In this document: piece by piece, positions 17,851-25,135 of the stretch | How the letters are laid out: the number at the start of each line of letters is the position of its first letter | Numbering within the stretch: the stretch's first letter is position 1 | Source of the DNA: Bacteroidales bacterium | Lineage (GTDB): Bacteria; Bacteroidota; Bacteroidia; Bacteroidales; UBA1715 | Reading direction: 5' to 3' | Assembly: GCA_016714605.1 (NCBI GenBank) | Contig: JADKDL010000006.1 | Coordinates: forward strand, 232,187-296,186 | DNA length: 64,000 bases | Program-made: the position numbers and the translations under genes | Notes under the pieces: generated by a model | Told to the model about the DNA's origin: nothing | Databases searched by the model: none | Seen by the model: the letters and a program-made list of their open reading frames with translations, nothing else

Positions 17851-18177
17851 AGCCAAATTCCTAACTCGAATATTTATGTTTTTACTATGGTAATAGATTG
17901 ATATTATGAGATATATTAATTTTTTATTTTATATATTTTATCTTTCTCTTATTTTTATTTTCCTACAAAATTGTATAATTGAAAAGAGCTTTAAACAAAA
18001 ATGTTGTTTTTTTAGAATTGAAAATCAAGAATTTTAAAATGAAGTTGTTTTGTGGAATAAATAAAAAATCAGAGCCTTGCAATGAAAATCTAATAGAGGT
18101 GTCTAATTATACATTTTACATTTACAGCGAATAGTAACTCTGTTTGTTTTACTATTATGGAACTATTTATTTTTGAA

Positions 18178-18185
18178 TATATTTG
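18178..18185 (+). promoter_or_regulatory. Candidate -7 promoter box for the serine acetyltransferase gene
   Basis: TATATTTG matches the Bacteroidota TAnnTTTG -7 consensus, about 100 bp before the coding start. No good -33 box was seen at the usual distance. Confidence 0.35.
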
Positions 18186-18286
18186 TGTTTTCATTATGGC
18201 ATCTTCATTAATTATTAATCTGGGTGAAATAAATCTATCATAACAGATATTTTTTAATTTCAGTACCACACATTTTTAAGCATATT

Positions 18287-19216
18287 ATGGACAAAAAAGC
18301 AATAAAATTACAACTGAATTCAGTGGTAGAAGAGCTCTCAAAATCAGAGTCATATAATACATTATATCACCATCCGAACCATGGAACACCCATGCCGGCA
18401 GTAAAAGATTTGAAACGAGTTGTGAGTTTGATACAAGAAGTTTTGTTTCCCGGTTATTTCGGAAACGACACCCTTGATGACGATACAATTAAATACTATA
18501 CTGGGGTAAATATTGATAAATTATTCGGTTTATTATCGGAGCAGATACGTAGAGGAATGTGTTTTGCTTGCGACAACTACGAGGAGTTTCTCAAATGCGA
18601 ACGTTGCGAAGGTCGTTCCGAAAAAATTACAGCCAAATTTATTGAAACCCTACCCAAAGTTAGGCAGTTGCTTTCAACAGATATCAAAGCTGCCTATGAT
18701 GGCGATCCGGCAGCGAAGTCTATAGGTGAAATTATCTTCTGTTATCCGGTAATTACAGCACTTACGCACTACCGAGTTGCACATGAATTGCTTAAGCTTG
18801 AAGTACCGCTTATTCCAAGAATCATAACAGAAATGGCACATTCAGACACAGGAATAGATATTCATCCGGCGGCTCAGATTGGCGAGTATTTTACTATAGA
18901 CCATGGTACCGGGGTGGTAGTAGGAGCTACCTGTATTATTGGAAAGCACGTACAGCTTTATCAAGGGGTAACTTTAGGGGCAAAAAACTTCCCTCTCGAC
19001 GAACAAGGCAATCCGATAAAGGGAATACCACGTCACCCAATTGTAGAAGATAATGTAGTAATATATTCTAATGCTACAATTCTTGGTAGAATTACCATTG
19101 GTCAGGGTTCAATTATAGGTGGTAACGTATGGATAACACGCGATGTAGCACCGGGGTCAAGAATTCTACAGACAAAATATAAAACAGAATTATTTACCGA
19201 TGGTGCTGGTATTTAA
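18287..19216 (+). CDS. cysE: Serine O-acetyltransferase with an inserted CxxC-x8-CxxC motif
   Basis: Makes O-acetylserine from serine and acetyl-CoA, the first step of cysteine synthesis. The C-terminal half is the hexapeptide-repeat left-handed beta-helix: IDIHPAAQIGEYFTIDHGTGVVVG (active-site Asp-His region), then GVTLGAK and HPIVEDNVVIYSNATILG. The helical N-terminal half is longer than in E. coli CysE (309 residues total, EpsC-like). Residues 92-107 carry CFAC-x8-CERC, which could bind Zn or an Fe-S cluster; I do not know it as a standard CysE feature. It is divergent from nifB, and a nif-linked copy (NifP) is known to raise cysteine supply for Fe-S assembly, so that role is plausible here. 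Confidence 0.9.
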   Translation: MDKKAIKLQLNSVVEELSKSESYNTLYHHPNHGTPMPAVKDLKRVVSLIQEVLFPGYFGNDTLDDDTIKYYTGVNIDKLFGLLSEQIRRGMCFACDNYEEFLKCERCEGRSEKITAKFIETLPKVRQLLSTDIKAAYDGDPAAKSIGEIIFCYPVITALTHYRVAHELLKLEVPLIPRIITEMAHSDTGIDIHPAAQIGEYFTIDHGTGVVVGATCIIGKHVQLYQGVTLGAKNFPLDEQGNPIKGIPRHPIVEDNVVIYSNATILGRITIGQGSIIGGNVWITRDVAPGSRILQTKYKTELFTDGAGI

Positions 19217-19326
19217 TATGATTTATGGTATTTGTTAGGCCTAGACAGCAATCAATGCTATCTTGGCTTAACAAGTAAACCTAAGTTCAAAAATACTGAG
19301 ATTATTTGGCTTTGCATTGAGTTAAT

Positions 19327-20028
19327 CTAAAGATGGATGTTCCGTTTTTTTTTCATTACGATATTCCTCAATTCTTCTCCGAATCTTATAATATCTTTTG
19401 AATCTGCTGGAATTTCTTTGAATACAGAACTAGTTGCCACTTCTTCTGGTCTAAACCTAGAACAGCCTTGCTCATTTGATACATTTTCTATATGGAGTTC
19501 CGAAATACCAAACCTATCTTTTGTGTCTTTTAATGATTCAACAATAGATTTATGCCAAACTGAATCAGTTTCTCTATATTCCCAATTCTCAATATCTATA
19601 AGTTGTATGCCGCACGATTTAAATACAGCCATTACAAACGTAGCACAGGTTAATCCGCTTTCCTGTGTATCTAAATTGAGAACTCCTTCTCTAGTAAAGT
19701 TTCCTCCGGTATATAATAAACCATATGGGATTTTCTGCTCATCTTGACGTTTCAAAATTCTTCTGCACATGGCTGCAATAGAATTTTGTCGAATCTCATG
19801 TATACTTGATTTTAAAAATAAATAGCCAGTCAGATTTTTTACATAACCTTCTTCATGTGCTAAATAAAAATGCCAAGCCAAATGAATAGCATTAAACTTG
19901 CCATTAAATCTATAAACGATACCACAATGAAGTTGATCCTCTCCAGATTGACCTACCAGAATACTGATTATCTCAGAGCTGTCAAGAAAATCGCAAACAT
20001 TTAAAACTGATTCATCAAAATTTACCAT
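19327..20028 (-). CDS. Putative permuted NlpC/P60 (YiiX-like) cysteine hydrolase, unknown operon gene 3
   Basis: Not matched to a named family with certainty. The 233-residue protein has His34 in DQLHCGIVYRFNG and, far downstream, Cys128 in GLTCATFVMAVFKSCG. A His-strand followed later by a Cys-helix is the order seen in circularly permuted NlpC/P60 (YiiX/DUF830) amidases or acyltransferases, so a papain-like thiol hydrolase is my best guess. There is no signal peptide, so it probably acts in the cytoplasm. It starts 5 bp after the stop of the preceding gene and is the last of three tightly packed genes. Confidence 0.6.
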   Translation of the reverse strand: MVNFDESVLNVCDFLDSSEIISILVGQSGEDQLHCGIVYRFNGKFNAIHLAWHFYLAHEEGYVKNLTGYLFLKSSIHEIRQNSIAAMCRRILKRQDEQKIPYGLLYTGGNFTREGVLNLDTQESGLTCATFVMAVFKSCGIQLIDIENWEYRETDSVWHKSIVESLKDTKDRFGISELHIENVSNEQGCSRFRPEEVATSSVFKEIPADSKDIIRFGEELRNIVMKKKRNIHL

Positions 20029-20033
20029 GTAAA

Positions 20034-20618
20034 TTATTCTAAACCTTCAAGTATCCGATTAGCTTCTTGAGAAAGGAACATTGAATTAATTAACTCATAA
20101 ACTTCTTGATAAAAAGCGTTTCTTAATAGTAAATTATCCTTCCAAGAAGTAGTGATTGTTAAAATACCTACTAAGCTGTTAATCTCAAAATCATTAACAT
20201 CTATTATTTCAAAAAAGCTATTGACTAAATCAAATTTATTATCTATAAGTAATTCATCAAATGTATCGAAGATATAGTCAAGAGTATTCTCTATGTTTCC
20301 TGCCTTTTGAAGATTTAATATTTGCGATTTAATTCTATTTACAATAATCCATTTTTTTGAAAGAATATGATTAAACGCAACTGAAGGAATATACTCAAAG
20401 GCATGACCTTTTCTTCCAATAGTACAGAATGCAATAATATTAGATGTGTCATTTTTAAGAATATTATCAAAGAAACTAAAAGTTCCATAATTTGCTATAA
20501 AAAGACTTTCGGTACACGACATATTATCTTCTATTACGTCATTGTAAATATTAAACTTATTCGGCTTTTTAATCTTTTTAGATTCTGTGTCTATATTTAA
20601 AACTTCTTCTGCTATCAT
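20034..20618 (-). CDS. Hypothetical protein, unknown operon gene 2
   Basis: A 194-residue cytoplasmic protein that I do not recognise. It opens with a lysine-rich segment (TESKKIKKPNKFNIYND), then mixed alpha/beta sequence with SLFIANYGTFSFFDNIL and a long helical C-terminal half. No signal peptide, membrane segment or catalytic motif is evident. Its start overlaps the stop of the upstream gene by 4 bp (ATGA), and it is followed 5 bp later by the putative cysteine hydrolase, so the three are translationally coupled and probably form one functional unit. Confidence 0.65.
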   Translation of the reverse strand: MIAEEVLNIDTESKKIKKPNKFNIYNDVIEDNMSCTESLFIANYGTFSFFDNILKNDTSNIIAFCTIGRKGHAFEYIPSVAFNHILSKKWIIVNRIKSQILNLQKAGNIENTLDYIFDTFDELLIDNKFDLVNSFFEIIDVNDFEINSLVGILTITTSWKDNLLLRNAFYQEVYELINSMFLSQEANRILEGLE

Positions 20619-21265
20619 AACAAATTAACAATTCTTTGGGACTCTTCCTTGAAAGTTCCCCATTTATTTATTGTTTCTATTAATTCTTCCGCTGAATTAT
20701 CAGGCTTAAGGTCTAAATGAAAGTTGAAACTACACAAAATATGCTCAGAAACAGGTCGACTTAAATCGTCGAGCATATTTACAGGTTTAATATCTAGTTT
20801 TAGTCTTGTATTATTAAAATCTTTGCTCAAATATGTACCAAACCTAGAATTATTAGTATCAAAGTTTTGAAACAAAGTTGATTTTTCAATAAAAAAATGC
20901 TCTTTGCTTAAGGTTTTAATGTCTTTTTCTGTGTCTTTAATAAACCAACTTAAGTTGATACCTATAGCTCTATATGGTATTTCTTGTAATTTTTGGATAA
21001 TTGGTAAAAGGGTGTTCTGTATTTCAACACCAAAATTAATAGAATCAAACCCAACATTGAATTGCAATTGTTCCGGAACAACTAATAAATTATACTTCCT
21101 TGTAACAATTTGACTTATGCCGGGTACAAAAATTGAATTTTGTTGAATTTCAGATTCTTCTACAAAATTGTTTTTAACCAACCAATGTCGATTAAAAACA
21201 GAAGTATTAAAGCTTTGTGCTAATATTACTATTGATTGTAATTTTAATTCTTTTTCTAATGCCAT
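20615..21265 (-). CDS. Hypothetical protein (possible TIGR04255-like), unknown operon gene 1
   Basis: First gene of the compact three-gene operon; 216 residues, cytoplasmic. The sequence is beta-rich with IVILAQSFNTSVFNRHWLVKNNF near the start and YRAIGINLSWFI in the middle, followed by SKDFNNTRLKLDIKP. The pattern is loosely reminiscent of TIGR04255 family proteins, but the resemblance is weak and may be chance. The ATG start and stop-free frame are clear. Upstream is 680 bp without a gene, so the promoter must lie just past 21265. Confidence 0.6.
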   Translation of the reverse strand: MALEKELKLQSIVILAQSFNTSVFNRHWLVKNNFVEESEIQQNSIFVPGISQIVTRKYNLLVVPEQLQFNVGFDSINFGVEIQNTLLPIIQKLQEIPYRAIGINLSWFIKDTEKDIKTLSKEHFFIEKSTLFQNFDTNNSRFGTYLSKDFNNTRLKLDIKPVNMLDDLSRPVSEHILCSFNFHLDLKPDNSAEELIETINKWGTFKEESQRIVNLL

Positions 21266-21557
21266 AATCTAAAAATGAATGCAAAAGTACAATATTTTCC
21301 GAATATATAGATTTTATTCTTATAAATCAATTTAATGTAACTTTTTTTAAGTTTTTATTATGAACATCAACATACTAATACACCTATTTCAATGCCGATA
21401 ATCTCTTCAATTTTTTTCGCCTTCATATGTAATTTTATTCCTTAATATATCCAAAGCATACAATTACTATCTGTTGTTCATTTTAAAAACAGTTTTGTGC
21501 TTCAAGTTTAATCTTCTAGTTAGAGTTGTATATAGCAAATTATCTACTTACAACCTG

Positions 21558-21825
21558 TCGCATGTGTGCGAATGGTAGTCCGACTAGATGAAATGATGTC
21601 CGCAAATGTGCGAACATAAGTACGGCATGACGCTTTACTTGTCGCAACGATACAAAGACATGTAGAGGTATTAGTTCTTATCTGTGCTCTATAGCGGACA
21701 TAAGTCCGCTATGTCATACAACATGTCGCATAATAGCGCAAAGCAGAACGCATACCTTGGATTATTGTCATACAAGAGCGGACATTAGCCAGAGGATGCT
21801 GGCTTAATTTCGCATAGTGGCGAAA
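21558..21825. repeat. Hairpin cluster with recurring TCGCA / TGCGA and GCGGACAT words
   Basis: At least five perfect short inverted repeats in 270 bp: TCGCA-TGTG-TGCGA (21558-21571), CGCA-AATG-TGCG (21601-21612), ATAGCGGAC-ATAA-GTCCGCTAT (21691-21712), AGCCAG-N6-CTGGCT (21787-21804) and TTTCGC-N6-GCGAAA (21808-21825). Words such as GTCGCAT, TGTGCGAA and GCGGACAT recur between stems. This could be a structured RNA leader, a protein-binding array or the remains of a short palindromic repeat family. It ends about 120 bp before the DUF6261 gene. Confidence 0.6.
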
Positions 21826-21904
21826 ATGTTTTGGCTTGAATCGTATTGTATTAAACAATTATAACAAATAAAAATGATTGTCCGCGCAATAAAACGGATC
21901 TTAT

Positions 21905-21922
21905 CTGAGTTATTATACTCAG
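21905..21922 (+). promoter_or_regulatory. Inverted repeat just upstream of the DUF6261 gene
   Basis: CTGAGT-N6-ACTCAG, a perfect 6-bp inverted repeat 25 bp before the start codon. It may be an operator or a 5' UTR hairpin; the sequence does not say which. Confidence 0.4.
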
Positions 21923-21947
21923 TTACGTTTTAAAAATTAATCTAGAT

Positions 21948-22667
21948 ATGAAAATCGAAAAAACACATTTGGAACATTTCAAGAATGAAGAGTACTTTCA
22001 GTACCTGAGTGAATTTAATTATTTGGTAAACCAGTACAATCCAACAACGCTGGGTATAGAAAAAGAATTTGGGCTGTATATGATGCAGTTTGGGTTTGTG
22101 AATGAAGCAATTGAACCTATTCGTAAAAGTTTGCACAGCGATGAACTTAGTCAGAAAGACAAAGAACGCGATCAAGTATTTCGTGGTCTGAGCGACAGTG
22201 TGAAAGCGGCTCTAAACCATTTCAACATGGAAATACAGGATGCTGCTGAAAAACTTTGGCTCATTTTCAAACATTACGGAAATTTGGCAACATTACCTTA
22301 CAATGAGGAAACGGCTTCTGTTGTGAATTTTATAAGTGAACTGCGTACATCTTATTCTCTTGAACTTAACACCACCGGACTGACTAGTTGGGTAGATACC
22401 CTAGAACAAAAAAACAATGCCTTTGATGTTCTCATGAAAGAACGATTCTCTAGTGATGCTCAAAAAACCAACCTTAAAATGAGAGATATTCGTACTCAAA
22501 CAGATATAAAATACCGATTGATTATTGAAAAACTAAATGCTCTTATTATAGTTAATGGCGAAGCTCAATACTTAGAGTTTGTAAAGGAACTCAATGAGCG
22601 TATTGAAAAATACGACAAAATTATGTCTATAAGAAAAGGTAAGAAACAGAAAGTGGAAGTGGATTAA
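21948..22667 (+). CDS. DUF6261 family protein
   Basis: A 239-residue, largely helical, cytoplasmic protein of a Bacteroidota-specific family without known function. The N-terminus (KIEKTHLEHFKNEEYFQYLSEF) and mid-section (LYMMQFGFVNEAIEPIRKS, then SVKAALNHFNMEIQDAAEKL) resemble DUF6261 members, as does the late TDIKYRLIIEKLNALIIVNG; the C-terminus is basic (RKGKKQKVEVD). It stands alone between a hairpin cluster and a bidirectional terminator. The ATG start is clear. Confidence 0.75.
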   Translation: MKIEKTHLEHFKNEEYFQYLSEFNYLVNQYNPTTLGIEKEFGLYMMQFGFVNEAIEPIRKSLHSDELSQKDKERDQVFRGLSDSVKAALNHFNMEIQDAAEKLWLIFKHYGNLATLPYNEETASVVNFISELRTSYSLELNTTGLTSWVDTLEQKNNAFDVLMKERFSSDAQKTNLKMRDIRTQTDIKYRLIIEKLNALIIVNGEAQYLEFVKELNERIEKYDKIMSIRKGKKQKVEVD

Positions 22668-22723
22668 ATAGAAACAGTTCTACTTAATTCTTCTTCTTTT
22701 ACAAAACATTTCTACTATTAATA

Positions 22724-22764
22724 AAAAGGCTCTCTGGAAAGCAAAATTATCCGGAGAGCCTTTT
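22724..22764. terminator. Bidirectional intrinsic terminator
   Basis: AAAAGGCTCTC pairs with GAGAGCCTTTT across a 19-nt loop, giving an A-tract on one side and a T-tract on the other. It sits between the convergent DUF6261 and GH5 genes and can serve both. Confidence 0.85.
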
Positions 22765-22786
22765 CATTTACAAATATTGTGATCTA

Positions 22787-23956
22787 TTACTCAGTAAGTA
22801 TTTTAACAATTACAGTATCCATCTGATTGGTGTTTTGCATGGTTTCGGTGTTGTAGCCCATTATTTGAAATGAACCTTTGTAATCCCACACTGCTTTTCC
22901 TATTTTATATTTATTGAGCGTACCTACAAAATCGCGATAGTAGGCATGACGAATCGTGGTATCGACATTATTTAAACAGCCAAATTCTCCACAATATACA
23001 CTCAAGTCAAGCTCTTTGCTGCGTTTTACTGCGATAGAAACTATAGAATCGAAATATTCGCGGCTATATACTTTATTGATTCCTTTTATTTCATTTTTCA
23101 CTCTCATATCGGTAGAGTCTAGTTCTTTCCATAAATCTTCTGGGCTTGCACTCAGTCCCGGATATTGTACCTTTCCGGTGAAAGCTTTAAAGCTTGTCCA
23201 GCTAGCCAAATGATGTGTTACCAGCATAGGGTCGTAATTATGAAATGCAATTACAATATTGGAATCCCCTTTGGGTGTTTCGAGAAATGGCATATTATGT
23301 ATTGTTTGCCATTGATTTGCCCCAATAAACAGTATTCTATTGGGCTCGGTTTTGCGAATGCGTGTAATTGCTCGGTTTACCAACGAGTTCCATTGGTGTG
23401 CCTCCGGAGCAGCCGGCTCGTTCATAAGTTCATAAGCCAGTTTGTTGGCAGGGAATTGTTTTAGTTCGGTTTGCAAATCATCCCACAAACTAAGGAAGGT
23501 GTTTTGAGCAACCGTGTCTGTCCAAAGGGTCATTTTACCTTCGCCGTTTGCTGCATTGAAATGATGAGAACGAATTATGTGTAAGTCTATGATAATGCAC
23601 AAATCGTTGGCAACGCACCATTCAACCGATTGTTTGAGATAGTTGAATGCCGTGTCTATTTTCTTACCGTCTACGGTCCATAGTTGTTCTTCGTCTATGG
23701 GCATACGAATATGGTCGAATCCTAGATTTTTGATAAGCTTTACATCTTCTTGGGTAAAAAATGTGGCACGTGGCGACCAACCAAATACTTGCGAAAGCCA
23801 ATGTGCTATATTCACACCCTTGTATGCAGCAAATTGCTGCGGGTATGGTTTCACCGACACAGCTAAGCTATCTGCAGCTGCTGATTCAGCTTGTGTTTTT
23901 TCTTTGCAACTACTGAGTAAAATTGCAATAAGGGCAAGAAATAATATGCGTTTCAT
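22787..23956 (-). CDS. Glycoside hydrolase family 5 lipoprotein (endoglucanase-type)
   Basis: Secreted lipoprotein: signal peptide ending in the lipobox LLSSC (Cys17), so probably anchored at the cell surface. The TIM-barrel GH5 domain fills the rest: HIRMPIDEEQLW, IIIDLHIIRSHHFN, the acid/base Glu in YELMNEPAAPEA, IAFHNYDPM, and the nucleophile Glu in VYCGEFGCLNN. Length is 389 residues. Known GH5 enzymes of this type cut beta-1,4 or beta-1,3 glucans or mannans; the neighbouring GH16 genes make a beta-glucan likely. It is the third gene of a minus-strand glucanase set, 52 bp after the preceding gene. Confidence 0.88.
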   Translation of the reverse strand: MKRILFLALIAILLSSCKEKTQAESAAADSLAVSVKPYPQQFAAYKGVNIAHWLSQVFGWSPRATFFTQEDVKLIKNLGFDHIRMPIDEEQLWTVDGKKIDTAFNYLKQSVEWCVANDLCIIIDLHIIRSHHFNAANGEGKMTLWTDTVAQNTFLSLWDDLQTELKQFPANKLAYELMNEPAAPEAHQWNSLVNRAITRIRKTEPNRILFIGANQWQTIHNMPFLETPKGDSNIVIAFHNYDPMLVTHHLASWTSFKAFTGKVQYPGLSASPEDLWKELDSTDMRVKNEIKGINKVYSREYFDSIVSIAVKRSKELDLSVYCGEFGCLNNVDTTIRHAYYRDFVGTLNKYKIGKAVWDYKGSFQIMGYNTETMQNTNQMDTVIVKILTE

Positions 23957-24008
23957 ATTTTTTTTTGATTTTTAAATAAAACAAACTGGTTTAAATTATC
24001 TGCTTTTG

Positions 24009-25034
24009 TTAGTTTTTTAATAATGTTTTGTATTCAAGTGTTTTATTTGGAGATTGTAGAACAACTACATACATTCCATTATCTAGATTGGATAGTATGG
24101 TAGATACTATGCCGATGTTGTTTTCGGTAATTCCACATTGTTCAAAAACAACCGTTCCATACATATTGCTTATTTTCACACAGTACTCTTCGTCTGATTC
24201 TATTGTAACCGATACACTTGAAGAAAATGGATTAGGATAAATATTGAAACTAGATTTTTCATTATCTACTAATGATGAAGACGTAACAACTGGAGGTGGT
24301 GTAGCATCATATAGTTTCAGCACTAGTTTATCGTCTTCTGTGTAAGCATTTGCAGGTTCAAAATCGCAATAGTTTCCGCCAAAGGTCCAATTGGCTTTAG
24401 ACCATCGGGAATTGTCGAAGCTGGTAAAGTCGTCTTTCCATGAGAATTTGTAATCGGTACCATTGTCGCCCTCTCCCGGAGTGTAGGCAGAATATGAAAT
24501 ATAATCTACATACTGATATTGCGGAAGCACCTTAGTGTCGAATGTTCCAACCCAACTACTGCTGGTATGTGCCCAGTGATTAAACCGTAAGCTCATAGCA
24601 GCATTGCAACTCTTGGCGTAATCTTTTTCGGTTCTAAAAAGCGAATCGTCTACATACCAATTTATAGAATCGGGAGTCCACTCCAAAACGTAAATATGGT
24701 AATCGCCTGACAAACTACGTTTGGTATAATGTGTTTTTTCGGTTCCTAGTTGCGAACCTTCTACCTTCTCAATAATGACATTTGTCTGAAATAAATTTGT
24801 GTCTTTGCCGAATATTTCAATATCTATTTCTTGCCATAGTGTTGTGTTTTGCTCAGAATTGTTTCTGTATAAGAAAAAGGTAGAGAGTTGCCCACTTCCT
24901 GGTGCCGACTTAATTCTCATTTCAAACCTACCGTACAAATATGACTGTGAGGAATAAATTTCTGCTCCTTTGTAATTCTTTGCCGATACTATGAATGCAA
25001 ATAGCATTGCGATAATGAGTAAAGTGTTTTTCAT
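24009..25034 (-). CDS. Secreted GH16 glucanase with T9SS sorting domain
   Basis: Signal peptide (MKNTLLIIAMLFAFIVSA), then a GH16 beta-jelly-roll from YGRFEMRIKSAPGSG with the catalytic block WQEIDIEIFGK (nucleophile and acid/base Glu), typical of laminarinase, lichenase and carrageenase-type enzymes. A C-terminal type IX sorting domain follows (NIYPNPFSSSVSVTIES to the end), so it is exported across the outer membrane and attached to or released from the surface. 341 residues. Second gene of the glucanase set, between the multidomain GH16 and the GH5 lipoprotein. Confidence 0.9.
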   Translation of the reverse strand: MKNTLLIIAMLFAFIVSAKNYKGAEIYSSQSYLYGRFEMRIKSAPGSGQLSTFFLYRNNSEQNTTLWQEIDIEIFGKDTNLFQTNVIIEKVEGSQLGTEKTHYTKRSLSGDYHIYVLEWTPDSINWYVDDSLFRTEKDYAKSCNAAMSLRFNHWAHTSSSWVGTFDTKVLPQYQYVDYISYSAYTPGEGDNGTDYKFSWKDDFTSFDNSRWSKANWTFGGNYCDFEPANAYTEDDKLVLKLYDATPPPVVTSSSLVDNEKSSFNIYPNPFSSSVSVTIESDEEYCVKISNMYGTVVFEQCGITENNIGIVSTILSNLDNGMYVVVLQSPNKTLEYKTLLKN

Positions 25035-25135
25035 AAGGTTATAATTTTAATGGTAATTGGTAAATGTTTAATGTTTAATGTTAAATGGTAGTAGTTCTAT
25101 AATATTGTTTGTCTTTTCAATTCATAATTTAAAAT

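Larger units (their letters stand above)
17714..18286. other. Intergenic region between divergent nifB and serine acetyltransferase
   Basis: 573 bp of AT-rich DNA without a supportable gene. It holds a sigma-54-type promoter candidate for nifB (17835-17850) and a TAnnTTTG box toward the acetyltransferase (18178-18185). A clean TGT-N10-ACA NifA site was looked for by eye and not found. Confidence 0.6.
21266..21947. other. Intergenic region carrying a cluster of small hairpins
   Basis: 682 bp without a supportable protein gene. The left part (21266-21540) is plain AT-rich DNA and should hold the promoter of the leftward operon. The right part is less AT-rich and packed with inverted repeats, described separately. 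Confidence 0.6.

Noticed and set aside
19337..19747. 136-residue plus-strand frame
   Set aside because: Antisense to the putative cysteine hydrolase, which is anchored in an operon with tight spacing.
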